Counted from the stretch's first letter, positions 45,742 to 55,339 are shown. The stretch is 64,000 bases of DNA from Hungateiclostridiaceae bacterium UBA1305 (GCA_002307275.1 DBTX01000081.1:1-64000), one strand, 5' to 3'. Made by a program: numbers and translations. Notes: a model not told the origin generated them from the sequence alone.

Positions 45742-45833
45742 TGGCATATAAATAGAAGCGTTCTGATCTTGCATAATAAGTAGTAGAAGGGATGGACATC
45801 TTGTACTCAATTGTTTTATGAGGAGGGAGCTTG

Positions 45834-46574
45834 ATGGACGAAGATATCAAAAATTCATTTGAATATATAGAGCCAAAGCATGATTATCTTGAGATATTCA
45901 GCCATATCAAAAAGAAAATTGCAGACGGAGTTTTTTCACCTGGGCAAATCATCCCCTCGGAAAATGAACTAAGCACTTGTTATAATGTTAAAAGATTTGT
46001 TGTAAGAAAGGTTATTAACAAGCTTATTGCAGAAGGCCTGGTTTTTGTAATAAGAAATGAAGGATACTACGTGCAGGATGAAATAATCAATGTAAGAATC
46101 AGGAAACATTCGAATTATACCCAAAGTATGATTGATAGGAAACTGACTCCGCAGATAAAGATTATCGGTATCAATACAGTGTACCCCGATCAGGAACAAA
46201 TGAAATTGTTTTCTTTAAGCAAAACCGATTTGGTATGGGACATATATGTACTTAGGTATTATAAGCGGATCCCATACTTTATCGGCAGGTCCTTTATTCC
46301 ACAAAATCGATTTCCAGATTTTGGCCCGGATTTTCAGAAATCGAAATCCATTCATAAGGTTTTTAACAAATTATATGGAATAAAGCCCATGAGAACCAAT
46401 TCCATATGCAGAGCTACCATTTCAGATAAGAAAGAATCCCGGTATTTAGCTATTTTTGAGAACTCCCCCATCCTGAAGGTGACCAGCATAAACACAGATC
46501 AGTTTGATAAGCCTGTTGAGCAGTGCATCTCAACCTTCCGCTCGGATATTGTACGAATTAACGTTACTATTTAA
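45834..46574 (+). CDS. phnF: GntR-family regulator with UTRA domain (PhnF-like)
   Basis: This 246-residue repressor has an N-terminal winged helix (IKKKIADGVFSPGQIIPSEN, then NVKRFVVRKVINKLIAEGLV) and a C-terminal UTRA ligand domain. Proteins of this type upstream of phosphonate genes are PhnF. It directly precedes phnD and has its own Pho box, so the phosphonate operon probably responds both to phosphate and to a phosphonate-related ligand. AGGAGGGAG supports the ATG at 45834. Confidence 0.82.
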   Translation: MDEDIKNSFEYIEPKHDYLEIFSHIKKKIADGVFSPGQIIPSENELSTCYNVKRFVVRKVINKLIAEGLVFVIRNEGYYVQDEIINVRIRKHSNYTQSMIDRKLTPQIKIIGINTVYPDQEQMKLFSLSKTDLVWDIYVLRYYKRIPYFIGRSFIPQNRFPDFGPDFQKSKSIHKVFNKLYGIKPMRTNSICRATISDKKESRYLAIFENSPILKVTSINTDQFDKPVEQCISTFRSDIVRINVTI

Positions 46575-46607
46575 GCTGCAAAAAGATTCATTGTATATAT
46601 TTAATAA

Positions 46608-46663
46608 AATGTTAATGTCATAACATTAATTAGGGTTTAACATTTCAACAATACCGCCATAAT
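46608..46663 (+). promoter_or_regulatory. phnD promoter: palindromic operator and Pho-box units
   Basis: A perfect inverted repeat AATGTTA/TAACATT with 6 bp between (46608-46627) abuts two 11-bp units beginning TTAATT (46626) and TTAACA (46637). A CATAAT -10 lies at 46658. The palindrome is a good candidate site for the GntR regulator encoded just upstream. Confidence 0.55.
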
Positions 46664-46715
46664 ATCCTTCTTCCATAATCAGTTTATAGATTATTTCATG
46701 AAAAGGAGAATTGAA

Positions 46716-47732
46716 ATGAAAGCTTTATTAAGATTATCAGCATTTATTATTGCGTTAATGACATTGACGACATTACTGTTTGGATGTGGTACAACAGCAG
46801 CACAGGACAAGAATGCTCCAACCACAGATGTAAATGCAGCAGAGGCAAAAAAGGATCCAGTTGCAGCAACAGCTGCAGAAACCGGGGAAGCAACTGCAAA
46901 ATCAAATTGGCCTGACAAGCTGGTAATGGGCTTTTTGCCAGGCGAGGAGTCTACCCCGGATGCCAAAGCTTCAAACGCAATTCATCAAAAAGCCTTGACC
47001 GACTATCTGGGCATTCCTGTTGAGGTCATCATTTGTGAAGACTATAATGCGGTAGTTGAAACGATGAGAACCGGCAAAACCCATTTGGCCTCCTTCGGTC
47101 CATTCTCATACATATTGGCTCATGACAGAAGCAATGCCGAAGCGATTGTTGTAAACTGCAAAGAAGGTAAAAAGGAAAATGCATTTTACTCTTCTGTCTT
47201 TATTACCAATCCTTCCAGCGGAATAAAAACACTCGCAGATTTAAAAGGCAAAAGCTTTGCTTTTGTAGATCCTGCATCAACCTCCGGCAATCTGGTTCCA
47301 CGCGCTATGTTTGTCAAGGAATTTAACGTCACACCCGAGGAAATCGATACAAAAATATTTAAAAGTACTCAATTTTCAGGCTCACACAACAACTCTCTGC
47401 TGGCGGTGGCAAACAAATCCGTTGACGCTGCTGCTTGTACACGACTTACCTATGAAACAGGGATAGCAAAAAACACGGTGAAGGATACAGATGTAGTGAT
47501 ATTTGCAGAATCCGATCCAATTCCCAATTCTCCCATAGCCGTAAGAGGCGACCTACCTGCCGACCTGAAAGCAAAGATAAAGGAATTTTACCTCCAATGG
47601 CAGGATCCGGAATATCAGAAGCTCAGAAATATAGTTGGATATAAATTTATGGAAATCAACGATTCGGATTATGATGCCATAAGAACGATTGCAGCACAAA
47701 TGAATATGAAACCTGAAGATCTCTCGAAATAA
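46716..47732 (+). CDS. phnD: Phosphonate ABC transporter substrate-binding lipoprotein
   Basis: This 338-residue lipoprotein has a signal peptide with lipobox LLFGCGT. After a linker of Ala/Thr/Glu comes a PhnD-type binding domain (LVMGFLPGEESTPDAKA, THLASFGPFSYILAH, FVDPASTSGNLVPRAMF). It captures phosphonates, possibly phosphate esters too, for the PhnC/PhnE transporter. AAAAGGAG favours the ATG at 46716 over 46698. It starts the operon that runs through the C-P lyase genes. Confidence 0.93.
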   Translation: MKALLRLSAFIIALMTLTTLLFGCGTTAAQDKNAPTTDVNAAEAKKDPVAATAAETGEATAKSNWPDKLVMGFLPGEESTPDAKASNAIHQKALTDYLGIPVEVIICEDYNAVVETMRTGKTHLASFGPFSYILAHDRSNAEAIVVNCKEGKKENAFYSSVFITNPSSGIKTLADLKGKSFAFVDPASTSGNLVPRAMFVKEFNVTPEEIDTKIFKSTQFSGSHNNSLLAVANKSVDAAACTRLTYETGIAKNTVKDTDVVIFAESDPIPNSPIAVRGDLPADLKAKIKEFYLQWQDPEYQKLRNIVGYKFMEINDSDYDAIRTIAAQMNMKPEDLSK

Positions 47733-47742
47733 AGGATATTCT

Positions 47743-47774
47743 CCCGGAGCATCTGTCAATACGGATGTTCCGGG
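47743..47774 (+). other. Hairpin between phnD and phnC
   Basis: CCCGGAGCATC and GATGTTCCGGG form an 11-bp stem (one G-U pair) around a 10-base loop with no U-run after it. It is likely an mRNA-stabilising or processing hairpin that favours the binding-protein message. Confidence 0.6.
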
Positions 47775-47799
47775 AAATCATGTGAAAGGATGATCAAAT

Positions 47800-48609
47800 A
47801 TGAAACCGATTCTAAGTGTAAAAGATATAAAAAAGACATATGCAAATAAAACACAGGCATTAAAAGGAGTATCCTTTGACCTTCAGGAAGGCGAGTTTGT
47901 TGCAATTATCGGTTCGTCGGGCTCCGGTAAATCGACCCTGCTGCGCTGTATTAACCAGCTTGTCAGTCAGACGGAGGGCAGTATTGAATTTAAGGGGACT
48001 GAAGTTGAAAAGCTTAAAGGAGCCGGATTAAAAAAAGTACGTCGTGAGATAGGAATGATATTCCAGCATTATAATTTAATTGACAGACTGACAGTTATAC
48101 AAAATGTGCTTCATGGCAGATTGGGTTATATGAACGATTTCCGGGGAATTTTTGACCTTTACAGCATGGAAGACCGGTGGAAGGCTTATAAAATACTTGA
48201 AAGAGTCGGTCTCGCGGATGAGATATATAAAAGGGCGGACCAGCTTAGCGGGGGTCAGAAGCAAAGGGTTGGAATATCAAGGGCTTTGGCTCAGAATCCT
48301 TCCTTAATGCTTGCGGATGAGCCTATCGCCAGCCTGGACCCTGTTTCATCAAGTACAGTTATGGATTATTTACATGGAATATGCGTGGAGGATGGTATTT
48401 CTGCAATTGTCAGCCTGCATCAGGTGGATTTTGCGGTGAAGTATGCAACAAGAATTATCGGAATAAACAAAGGAATCATTGTTTTTGACGGCAAAACACA
48501 GGAGCTTTCGGATTCCATCATAAACAAGATCTATGATAACAAATGCAACAGTGTGAGTAGTGAAAATACAACCAATGAAATGATCCAAGGGGAACGTGTT
48601 GCCGTATAA
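47800..48609 (+). CDS. phnC: Phosphonate ABC transporter ATPase
   Basis: This 269-residue ATPase has Walker A GSSGSGKST, signature LSGGQKQR, and Walker B LADEPIASLDP. The insertion with RLGYMNDFRGIFDLYS is typical of PhnC. It powers uptake with the two permeases that follow. Confidence 0.94.
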   Translation: MKPILSVKDIKKTYANKTQALKGVSFDLQEGEFVAIIGSSGSGKSTLLRCINQLVSQTEGSIEFKGTEVEKLKGAGLKKVRREIGMIFQHYNLIDRLTVIQNVLHGRLGYMNDFRGIFDLYSMEDRWKAYKILERVGLADEIYKRADQLSGGQKQRVGISRALAQNPSLMLADEPIASLDPVSSSTVMDYLHGICVEDGISAIVSLHQVDFAVKYATRIIGINKGIIVFDGKTQELSDSIINKIYDNKCNSVSSENTTNEMIQGERVAV

Positions 48610-48648
48610 CCTGGCTTTTACGGGATGACTGAGTATTGGGAGAATAGA

Positions 48649-49437
48649 ATGCAAATGGAGTATTTACCGCTAAAAAAGGAAAAGGACTTTTATACCTGGG
48701 CAGGGGTCTTGCTGGTTATATTCACTGCGGCGGCTACAGGTTATGTGTCGCAATTCAATGTTTTTGAGGCGATTAGGGTTATGCCTGGCGTACTGAGCTT
48801 TATTTTTACTGATTTTTTGCCCCCTTCTTATGTAGCGCTGCCCAATATAGTCCAACCGCTTCTGGATACATTTTATATGGCTGTTGTCTCAACTGTTACT
48901 GCGGCAACCATCAGCCTGGTGCTGGCCTTTTTATGCGCCACACCAACAATGCCCCATCCGGCATTTAAAATAGTCATCAGGGCATTTGCTTCATTGCTCA
49001 GGAATATTCCTGCCCTGGCCTGGACGATGATACTGATTCCGGCTTTCGGAATTGGAAAGTCGGTAGGCGTTATTGCACTTATTATTGGCTCACTGGGAAG
49101 CATGACACGATTTTTTACTGAAACAATAGAAGAAATCGATATAGGAAAGATTGAAGCGATCAGGTCTTCAGGCGGCTCCTACTGGCAGGTCCTGAGAGCC
49201 GGAGTCATGCCGCAGTGCACTCCCGGCCTGATATCCTGGACCTTGTACAGCCTTGAACTGGATATTCGCGCCTCGACGATCATCGGAATGGTTGGCGGCG
49301 GAGGGATAGGATTCTATATTCAGTCAACCATTAAGCTCTTCAAATATGATCATGCAGCAATGGCTATATTCATCGTGGCAATATTGGTAATCATCATTGA
49401 GCTTTTAACAAAGAAAATAAGGGAGCGAATAATGTGA
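48649..49437 (+). CDS. phnE: Phosphonate ABC transporter permease 1
   Basis: This 262-residue permease has six membrane segments and the coupling motif around EEIDIGKIEAIRSSGGSYWQ, ending with the conserved GMVGGGGIGFYI. GGGAGA supports the ATG at 48649. It overlaps the second permease by 4 bp. Confidence 0.92.
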   Translation: MQMEYLPLKKEKDFYTWAGVLLVIFTAAATGYVSQFNVFEAIRVMPGVLSFIFTDFLPPSYVALPNIVQPLLDTFYMAVVSTVTAATISLVLAFLCATPTMPHPAFKIVIRAFASLLRNIPALAWTMILIPAFGIGKSVGVIALIIGSLGSMTRFFTETIEEIDIGKIEAIRSSGGSYWQVLRAGVMPQCTPGLISWTLYSLELDIRASTIIGMVGGGGIGFYIQSTIKLFKYDHAAMAIFIVAILVIIIELLTKKIRERIM

Positions 49438-50243
49438 ATATGGACAGTAAGGACATGAAGATTTCTCTTGTTCCAAGAAGACAGAAGCATTTTTATTCGC
49501 TTTTTCTTCTATGTGCAGTATTGTTATATGCTTTCAGCCTTTTCCAATTAAAGCTCAGCTATGGGAGCGGCCTTGAAAGTATTCAGAAGGCTTTCAGCTT
49601 TATGATCAGGATGCTGACATTTAATTTTACGGATTGGCAGGATATACTTTATGCCGCATTGGAGTCCATATCAGTTGCTGTACTGGCTACCATCATTTCG
49701 TCAATACTGGCTTTTTTACTAGGCTTCATTGCAGCAACAAATGTTTCAACCAAAGGTTTCCCATTTGTTATCAAAGGCTTATGTGCTTTCGTTCGTGCTG
49801 TTCCAACCCTGGTCTGGGCTTTAATCTTTGTCGCTTATATAGGACTGGGGCCATTCGCAGGTGTTCTGGGACTTTGCATCCATAGTTTTGCTTATCTGGT
49901 AAAGGCTTTTTCGCAATCCATAGAAGAAGTGAATGAGGGAAGCCTTGAGGCTATGAAGGCAACAGGTTCCTCCTGGCTGCAAACGATGGCAGGAGGAGTT
50001 GTACCTACGATAAAAACCTCGGTTATTTCATGGACGGCCATGCGCTTTGAAATCAATATCGCACAGTCCTCCATACTGGGACTGGTTGGCGCAGGAGGTA
50101 TAGGACATGAACTGAGCCTTTACATGCGGATGTTTGATTTTGAGAAAGCCGGCTTTGTCCTTCTGGTTATATTTTTTATGAGCTTTGCTGTTGAAATGAC
50201 CTTTAACAAATTGAAAATAAATGTAGATAAGTTGCAGAAATAA
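49434..50243 (+). CDS. phnE2: Phosphonate ABC transporter permease 2
   Basis: This 269-residue paralogue of the preceding permease has EEVNEGSLEAMKATGSSWLQ and GLVGAGGIGHEL. Two PhnE subunits make a heterodimeric channel in many Firmicutes. The GTG start overlaps the upstream stop, implying translational coupling. Confidence 0.92.
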   Translation: MNMDSKDMKISLVPRRQKHFYSLFLLCAVLLYAFSLFQLKLSYGSGLESIQKAFSFMIRMLTFNFTDWQDILYAALESISVAVLATIISSILAFLLGFIAATNVSTKGFPFVIKGLCAFVRAVPTLVWALIFVAYIGLGPFAGVLGLCIHSFAYLVKAFSQSIEEVNEGSLEAMKATGSSWLQTMAGGVVPTIKTSVISWTAMRFEINIAQSSILGLVGAGGIGHELSLYMRMFDFEKAGFVLLVIFFMSFAVEMTFNKLKINVDKLQK

Positions 50244-50284
50244 TTTGGTTTAAATCAAGAAAATCCTATGTGAAGGAATGTGAA

Positions 50285-50713
50285 ATGGTGGATAAAAAGG
50301 AAATGTTCAGAATAATGGCTAAAAGCCATAGAGACAGGATCATTGAGCTTGCGGGTGAAATTGAAAAGAGCCATGAAGTGGTTGTGGTTAAAAAGCCTGC
50401 GAAAACACTTGTTATGTTGAAAATGTTCGAGCCGGTGGCGAAGAGCGAATTCTTTCTTGGCGAAATGCTGGCTTGCGAGGCAATGGTCAGTATTGATAAC
50501 CGGCAAGGTATGGCGATTACTCAGAATGATGATTTTGAAAAGGTGCTTTCAATGGCAATTATTGATGCAGCCTATAACGCACAGCTGGAGGAATGCGGGT
50601 GGCTGAACGGGAGGCTTGAGGAGTTGAAAGAGCAGGTTGCTGAAGACGAAAGGAAAGAGTTTGGAAGAAATATGAAGTCAAAAGTTCAGTTTAGAGTAAT
50701 GGAGGGACAATAA
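50285..50713 (+). CDS. phnG: C-P lyase subunit PhnG
   Basis: This 142-residue subunit of the PhnGHIJ core takes part in joining phosphonate to ribose from ATP. VVVVKKPAKTLVMLKMFEPV and LGEMLACEAMVSI are typical PhnG segments. AAGGA supports the ATG at 50285. Its stop overlaps the phnH start (TAATG). Confidence 0.93.
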   Translation: MVDKKEMFRIMAKSHRDRIIELAGEIEKSHEVVVVKKPAKTLVMLKMFEPVAKSEFFLGEMLACEAMVSIDNRQGMAITQNDDFEKVLSMAIIDAAYNAQLEECGWLNGRLEELKEQVAEDERKEFGRNMKSKVQFRVMEGQ

Positions 50714-51294
50714 TGATCAAGGAAAGTGTTTTTGATGAAGTGCACGATTGCCAGGGTTCTTTCAGATGTCTTCTGCATGCGATATCCAATCCGGGAGAAA
50801 TTGTGGATTTTCAGGAATATGCCTGTAAATTTGAGGGGGACCACTGTATCATGCTGATGCTGGCATTAACGCTGCTTGATAAGGAAACAAGCCATTGGGT
50901 GGTGGATAATAAGGCTTTTTCAAGAACTCTGACAGAGCTTACCTATTCCAGACCGACGGAAGAAAAGGCAGGATTTATTTTCATTACGAGAACATGTTCC
51001 GAAGCTGTTATCGACAGTGTATTTGCAGAAGCAACTCCGGGATCCCTTGTTGAACCTCATACGAACAGTATTTTAATGATAGCGGTTGATGATTTCGAGC
51101 AAAATGGTACATGCACATTGAAGGGTCCCGGGATAAAAGAGTTAAAAGCTGCAGGACTTTCAACGTATGCAAGGATGTGGATAAGCAAACGCGATCGGAT
51201 GGAATATGAGTACCCTGAAGGGGTTGATATATTTTTCGTTTCAGCGAAGGGGGCTTTAATGGCTATTCCCCGGAAAGTAAAAATGGAAGGGTGA
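50713..51294 (+). CDS. phnH: C-P lyase subunit PhnH
   Basis: This 193-residue PhnH is recognised from FDEVHDCQGSFRCLLHAISN at the start and from GPGI and YPEGVDIFF near the end. It is a structural and catalytic partner in the PhnGHI step that forms 5-triphosphoribosyl-phosphonate. GGAGGGACAATAATG couples it to phnG. Confidence 0.93.
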   Translation: MIKESVFDEVHDCQGSFRCLLHAISNPGEIVDFQEYACKFEGDHCIMLMLALTLLDKETSHWVVDNKAFSRTLTELTYSRPTEEKAGFIFITRTCSEAVIDSVFAEATPGSLVEPHTNSILMIAVDDFEQNGTCTLKGPGIKELKAAGLSTYARMWISKRDRMEYEYPEGVDIFFVSAKGALMAIPRKVKMEG

Positions 51295-51301
51295 TGCGGA
51301 T

Positions 51302-52372
51302 ATGGCATATGTAGCGGTTTCAGGCGGGCAGGAGGCAATTGAAGAGTCCATAAAGCTTCTTAAGTATTACCGTACGGATGGAGAAAGTGATATTGAAATT
51401 GATGCGATAAAGGATAAAATGAAGCTTCTGATAGACAGAGTAATATCTGAAGCTGGTCTATATGCTCCGGATTATGCGGCTCTGGCACTGAAACAGTGTG
51501 AGGGGAGTCTGGAGGAAGCCGTCTTTATACTGAGAGCATACAGATCTACATTAACGCGAAACCATTATTGCAACACGATGAATAGTGTAGACATGAGGAT
51601 TATACGCAGAATCAGCGCAGCTTTCAAGGATATTCCGGGAGGGCAGGTCCTTGGGCCGTCCTATGATTATGTACACAGGCTTCTGGACTTTGGCATCCCT
51701 GATGAAGACAAAGAAGAGATTGAAGCCTGGAGAACTGAATTTGAGAAAAATCAGCAGGCTGAAGAGGTTTATAAATTCCACAGGGTTTCTGATCTTTTAC
51801 GCGACGAAGACCTTTTGGAAGAGGTGCCCGAGAATAAAAAAAAGCCTTATGATGTCACAGTAAACAAGCTTCCGCTTCCGGCACCGAGAAGCGCAAGACT
51901 GCAGACGCTGGCAAGAGCAGACACAGGATACGTTTCCGGCCTGGCTTACAGCTCTCTCAGGGGGTTTGGATCGGTCCACCCTACGGTTGGTGAATTAAGA
52001 ACGGGATGGCTAAGTGTTGAGGTACCGTATTTGCTTCAGGAGGGACAGGAGATTTTTGTCGGAGAGGTTCTCGTCACTGAGGTGGAGTCGTTCGTATCTG
52101 CATCTAAAACAACAAAAAAAGAGCATGACGAAATGAAGGTCGGAGTTGGTTATGGTTGCGTATTTGGAAGAAATGAAACAAAGGCAATAGCGATCTCCAT
52201 ATTGGACAGCGCCTTAAGGGCAAACGGTGATTCACCTGTAAATGATGAGGAATTCGTTTTATTGCATGGTGATTGTCTGGAGATGAATGGGTTTTTATCC
52301 CACCTGAAGCTTCCACATTATGTTACGTTCCAGTCAAAGCTGGATCAATTACGAAAAAAGAAGGAGGGATAA
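51302..52372 (+). CDS. phnI: C-P lyase subunit PhnI
   Basis: This 356-residue PhnI, the nucleosidase-like subunit, displaces adenine from ATP with phosphonate. MAYVAVSGGQEAIEESIKLL opens the protein, and LARADTGYVSGLAYSSLRGF and the acidic/His-rich C-terminal part are conserved features. It begins 7 bp after phnH. Confidence 0.95.
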   Translation: MAYVAVSGGQEAIEESIKLLKYYRTDGESDIEIDAIKDKMKLLIDRVISEAGLYAPDYAALALKQCEGSLEEAVFILRAYRSTLTRNHYCNTMNSVDMRIIRRISAAFKDIPGGQVLGPSYDYVHRLLDFGIPDEDKEEIEAWRTEFEKNQQAEEVYKFHRVSDLLRDEDLLEEVPENKKKPYDVTVNKLPLPAPRSARLQTLARADTGYVSGLAYSSLRGFGSVHPTVGELRTGWLSVEVPYLLQEGQEIFVGEVLVTEVESFVSASKTTKKEHDEMKVGVGYGCVFGRNETKAIAISILDSALRANGDSPVNDEEFVLLHGDCLEMNGFLSHLKLPHYVTFQSKLDQLRKKKEG

Positions 52373-52374
52373 AG

Positions 52375-53235
52375 GTGGATCATCAAAATAATAAACAGCA
52401 TTATAATTTTGCTTTTCTTGATGAAGGAGCAAAAAGAGAAATAAGAAGATCCATTTTAAAGGCGGTAGCCATTCCCGGATACCAGGTTCCGTTCGGCTCA
52501 AGGGAATTACCGATTGGAAGAGGCTGGGGTACGGGCGGTCTGCAGATAACTCTTTCGATTATTGGTAAAAAAGATATTTTGAAAGTGATCGACCAGGGAA
52601 GTGACGACAGTGTTAACGCTGTCAGCATCAGAAAGCTTGTCACAGCTACAACAGGAGTTCAGACAACTACGGATACGGGCTGTGCAACTATTATCCAGTC
52701 AAGACACAGGGTACCGGAGAATAAAATGCGGAATGATCAGATTATGGTTTTGCAGGTACCAAACCCTGAACCCCTGAGATCCGTTTCTCCCAAGGAGGTC
52801 GTCAGCAGAACCCTGCATTCCGAAGCGGAGTATTCAGGGATATGGTTGAGATTATATGAAGGGATCATTAAATATGGACATACCGTTTCAGGCGCGGACC
52901 ATCCTGTCATGGTAGAAGACAGGTACGTGATGAATCCGAGTCCGATACCGAAGTTTGACAATCCGAAGCTTCATCAATCCGATTGTCTTTACTTGTTTGG
53001 AGCAGGAAGGGAAAAGAAGATTTATGCGGTCCCGCCGTATACAGAGGTGGTCTCCCTGGCGTATGAAGATTACCCGTTTGCTGTTGAGGATATGACTGGC
53101 AGAGTGTGCAAGCTGTGTGGAGCTGAGAATGTTTATTTCGATGAAATTTTTGACAGCAGCACAGGCGAACATTATTTTCAGTGCTCCGATTCAGGCTTTT
53201 GTGCCAGACGACGCGGAAAGATTGGGGGGAATTAG
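52375..53235 (+). CDS. phnJ: C-P lyase PhnJ (radical SAM)
   Basis: This 286-residue enzyme breaks the carbon-phosphorus bond. The glycyl-radical glycine lies in AIPGYQVPFGSRE. The iron-sulfur ligands are the C-terminal CKLCGAENV and QCSDSGFC, which match the CX2C plus CX5C PhnJ pattern. The true start is the GTG at 52375 after GGAGGG, 2 bp beyond the phnI stop; the frame is open upstream inside phnI. Confidence 0.96.
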   Translation: MDHQNNKQHYNFAFLDEGAKREIRRSILKAVAIPGYQVPFGSRELPIGRGWGTGGLQITLSIIGKKDILKVIDQGSDDSVNAVSIRKLVTATTGVQTTTDTGCATIIQSRHRVPENKMRNDQIMVLQVPNPEPLRSVSPKEVVSRTLHSEAEYSGIWLRLYEGIIKYGHTVSGADHPVMVEDRYVMNPSPIPKFDNPKLHQSDCLYLFGAGREKKIYAVPPYTEVVSLAYEDYPFAVEDMTGRVCKLCGAENVYFDEIFDSSTGEHYFQCSDSGFCARRRGKIGGN

Positions 53236-53236
53236 C

Positions 53237-54073
53237 TTGAATACGGCAAATCCGGTTTTAAGGGTAAGAGATCTGATCGTAAGGTTTGGAGAAGGCTGCA
53301 ATTATTGCCTCCAAGGAGCAGCTCTCGAGAAGGGCAGATGTCCATATTGCCACTCGGTGTGGGCGCTTAACAAGGTTTCTTTGGATTTATATAAAGGTGA
53401 GATTTTGGGGATTGTCGGGGAATCCGGGTCAGGGAAAAGCACTCTTTTAAGGGCTCTGTATTTTGACAGGGAGATAACGGGGGGAGAGGCTTATATCAGT
53501 GAGTATAAGGATGGAGAAAAAAATATATTTGAGATTTCCAACCAGCAGAAACGCTATATTCGTAATCAGAAAATGGGTATGGTCTATCAGAATCCCATTA
53601 TGGGACTGAGAATGAACTTCTCAAGCGGCGGAAATGTCGCAGAAAAGCTTATTGCCGCGGGCATAAGAAATGCAGGCAGCATGACCGAACGTGCGAAATA
53701 TCTTCTCAACCATGTGGAGGTCCCAATAAACAGGATCAAGGAAGAACCGAAAAATTTTTCAGGAGGTATGCAGCAGCGCGTTCAGATATCTAAAGCGCTG
53801 GCAAACAACCCCTCGATCCTTTTGCTGGACGAGGTTACAACAGGTCTTGATCTCAGTGTTCAGGCCAGAGTCCTGGATTTGATAAAAAGAATCCAGCAGG
53901 AGCTTGGAATATCCATGATTGTAGTCAGTCATGATTTATCCGTGATCAGAATGATGGCAGACAGGACGGTAGTGATGCTTGAAGGAAGGATCATTGAAGA
54001 GGGCCTGACGGATCAGATCCTGGAAGATCCCATCCATGAATACACGCAGATTTTGGTGCATTCACTGCTTTAA
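53237..54073 (+). CDS. phnK: C-P lyase ABC-type protein PhnK with Cys-rich insertion
   Basis: This 278-residue ABC ATPase docks on the PhnJ subunit. Walker A GESGSGKST, FSGGMQQRVQ and LLLDEVTTGLD are present. Between the first strand and Walker A there is an insertion with four cysteines (CNYCLQGA, then RCPYCHSVW), which looks like a zinc or iron-sulfur knuckle. No ATG fits; TTG at 53237, one base after the phnJ stop, follows GGGGGG and gives a normal PhnK length. Confidence 0.93.
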   Translation: MNTANPVLRVRDLIVRFGEGCNYCLQGAALEKGRCPYCHSVWALNKVSLDLYKGEILGIVGESGSGKSTLLRALYFDREITGGEAYISEYKDGEKNIFEISNQQKRYIRNQKMGMVYQNPIMGLRMNFSSGGNVAEKLIAAGIRNAGSMTERAKYLLNHVEVPINRIKEEPKNFSGGMQQRVQISKALANNPSILLLDEVTTGLDLSVQARVLDLIKRIQQELGISMIVVSHDLSVIRMMADRTVVMLEGRIIEEGLTDQILEDPIHEYTQILVHSLL

Positions 54074-54118
54074 ATATTTCGGATCAATTACAATTTATAT
54101 GAGTTAGGGGTTTATAAT

Positions 54119-55339
54119 ATGAAGCATGTACAATATATCGTCAACGTTAACATCATTGCAACGGATTCCATTTTATATGATCATGTCATTATTCTTGAAG
54201 AGGACAGATTTAAAAGCATCCTTCCAATGTCTCAAATGGCGCAGTTTCTATCCGGGCTTGACCAGGAAAGTGTTTATGACGGTAAGGGCGCTTACGTTTC
54301 TGCAGGGTTTATAGATATTCATTCGGACAATATTGAAACGGTCATTCAGCCAAGACCTACCAGTATCATAGATTTTGAAATCGCACTGATGGAACATGAG
54401 AAACAACTGGTGAATCAGGGGATCACTACCATGTACCACTCCCTGTCGTTTTTGAGAAGAGACGGAGCCGCGATGAGGGACAAGGAGGTCAGAAAACCGG
54501 ATAAGATGAGAAAATTGGCGGAGCTTATTAAAACACTCCATGAAGGCCGACATCTCATACGACATCGGTTTCATTGCAGATTTGATATAAGAAATTCAGA
54601 GGGGTATGATACCCTGATGGATTATCTGGACAGGGATTATATCGATTTACTCTCCTTCAACGATCATACACCCGGCCAGGGACAGTACAGGGATCTGACA
54701 AAATACAGGGAAAATCTAAAAAATTACAAGCCTGATCTTGAGGATAACCTGATCGATAGTATGATTGATGAGAGAATGGCAGTGCAGAAAATAAGCAGGG
54801 ATAAAATAGAAAGAACTGCAGAGATTGCCCGAAGTAAGGGTATACCTATTGCTTCCCATGATGATGACAGTGAGGAAAAGATAGAATATGTGCATTCCGG
54901 ACTAAAGGCCGATATCAGCGAATTTCCTGTGGAACTCAGTGTTGCCAGAAAGGCAAAGGAGAAAGGGATGCTCACGGTTGCAGGAGCGCCAAATGTTCTG
55001 ATGGGAAGGTCGCATTCCGGGAATTTATCTGCGGTGGAGGCTATTTTAGACGGCTCTATTGACATTTTATGTTCCGATTATTATCCTCCGGCCATCCTGC
55101 ATGCCATATTCAAACTTCATAACGAACACGGGATGAAGCTTTGGGACTGCATAAACCTTGTCACATTGAATCCCGCAAAGGCGCTTGGCATCGACAAGGA
55201 CTTCGGGTCGATCGAAGAGGGCAAAAAGGCGGATTTTCTGATGATAGAAGTTCAAAACCGTATGCCGTCCATAACCAGGGTTTTTATCGACGGGATTTTG
55301 GTTTCCGAATTGAATTACAGGAGGGAAAAGTATGCTTAA
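54119..55339 (+). CDS. phnM: PhnM, triphosphoribosyl-phosphonate diphosphohydrolase
   Basis: This 406-residue amidohydrolase-fold enzyme removes pyrophosphate from the ribosyl triphosphate intermediate. The metal site is marked by SAGFIDIHSDNIETVIQPRP, by SHDDDSEEKIEYVHSG and by LCSDYYPPAILH. It lies between phnK and phnL (order K-M-L), and its end overlaps phnL by 8 bp. Confidence 0.94.
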   Translation: MKHVQYIVNVNIIATDSILYDHVIILEEDRFKSILPMSQMAQFLSGLDQESVYDGKGAYVSAGFIDIHSDNIETVIQPRPTSIIDFEIALMEHEKQLVNQGITTMYHSLSFLRRDGAAMRDKEVRKPDKMRKLAELIKTLHEGRHLIRHRFHCRFDIRNSEGYDTLMDYLDRDYIDLLSFNDHTPGQGQYRDLTKYRENLKNYKPDLEDNLIDSMIDERMAVQKISRDKIERTAEIARSKGIPIASHDDDSEEKIEYVHSGLKADISEFPVELSVARKAKEKGMLTVAGAPNVLMGRSHSGNLSAVEAILDGSIDILCSDYYPPAILHAIFKLHNEHGMKLWDCINLVTLNPAKALGIDKDFGSIEEGKKADFLMIEVQNRMPSITRVFIDGILVSELNYRREKYA

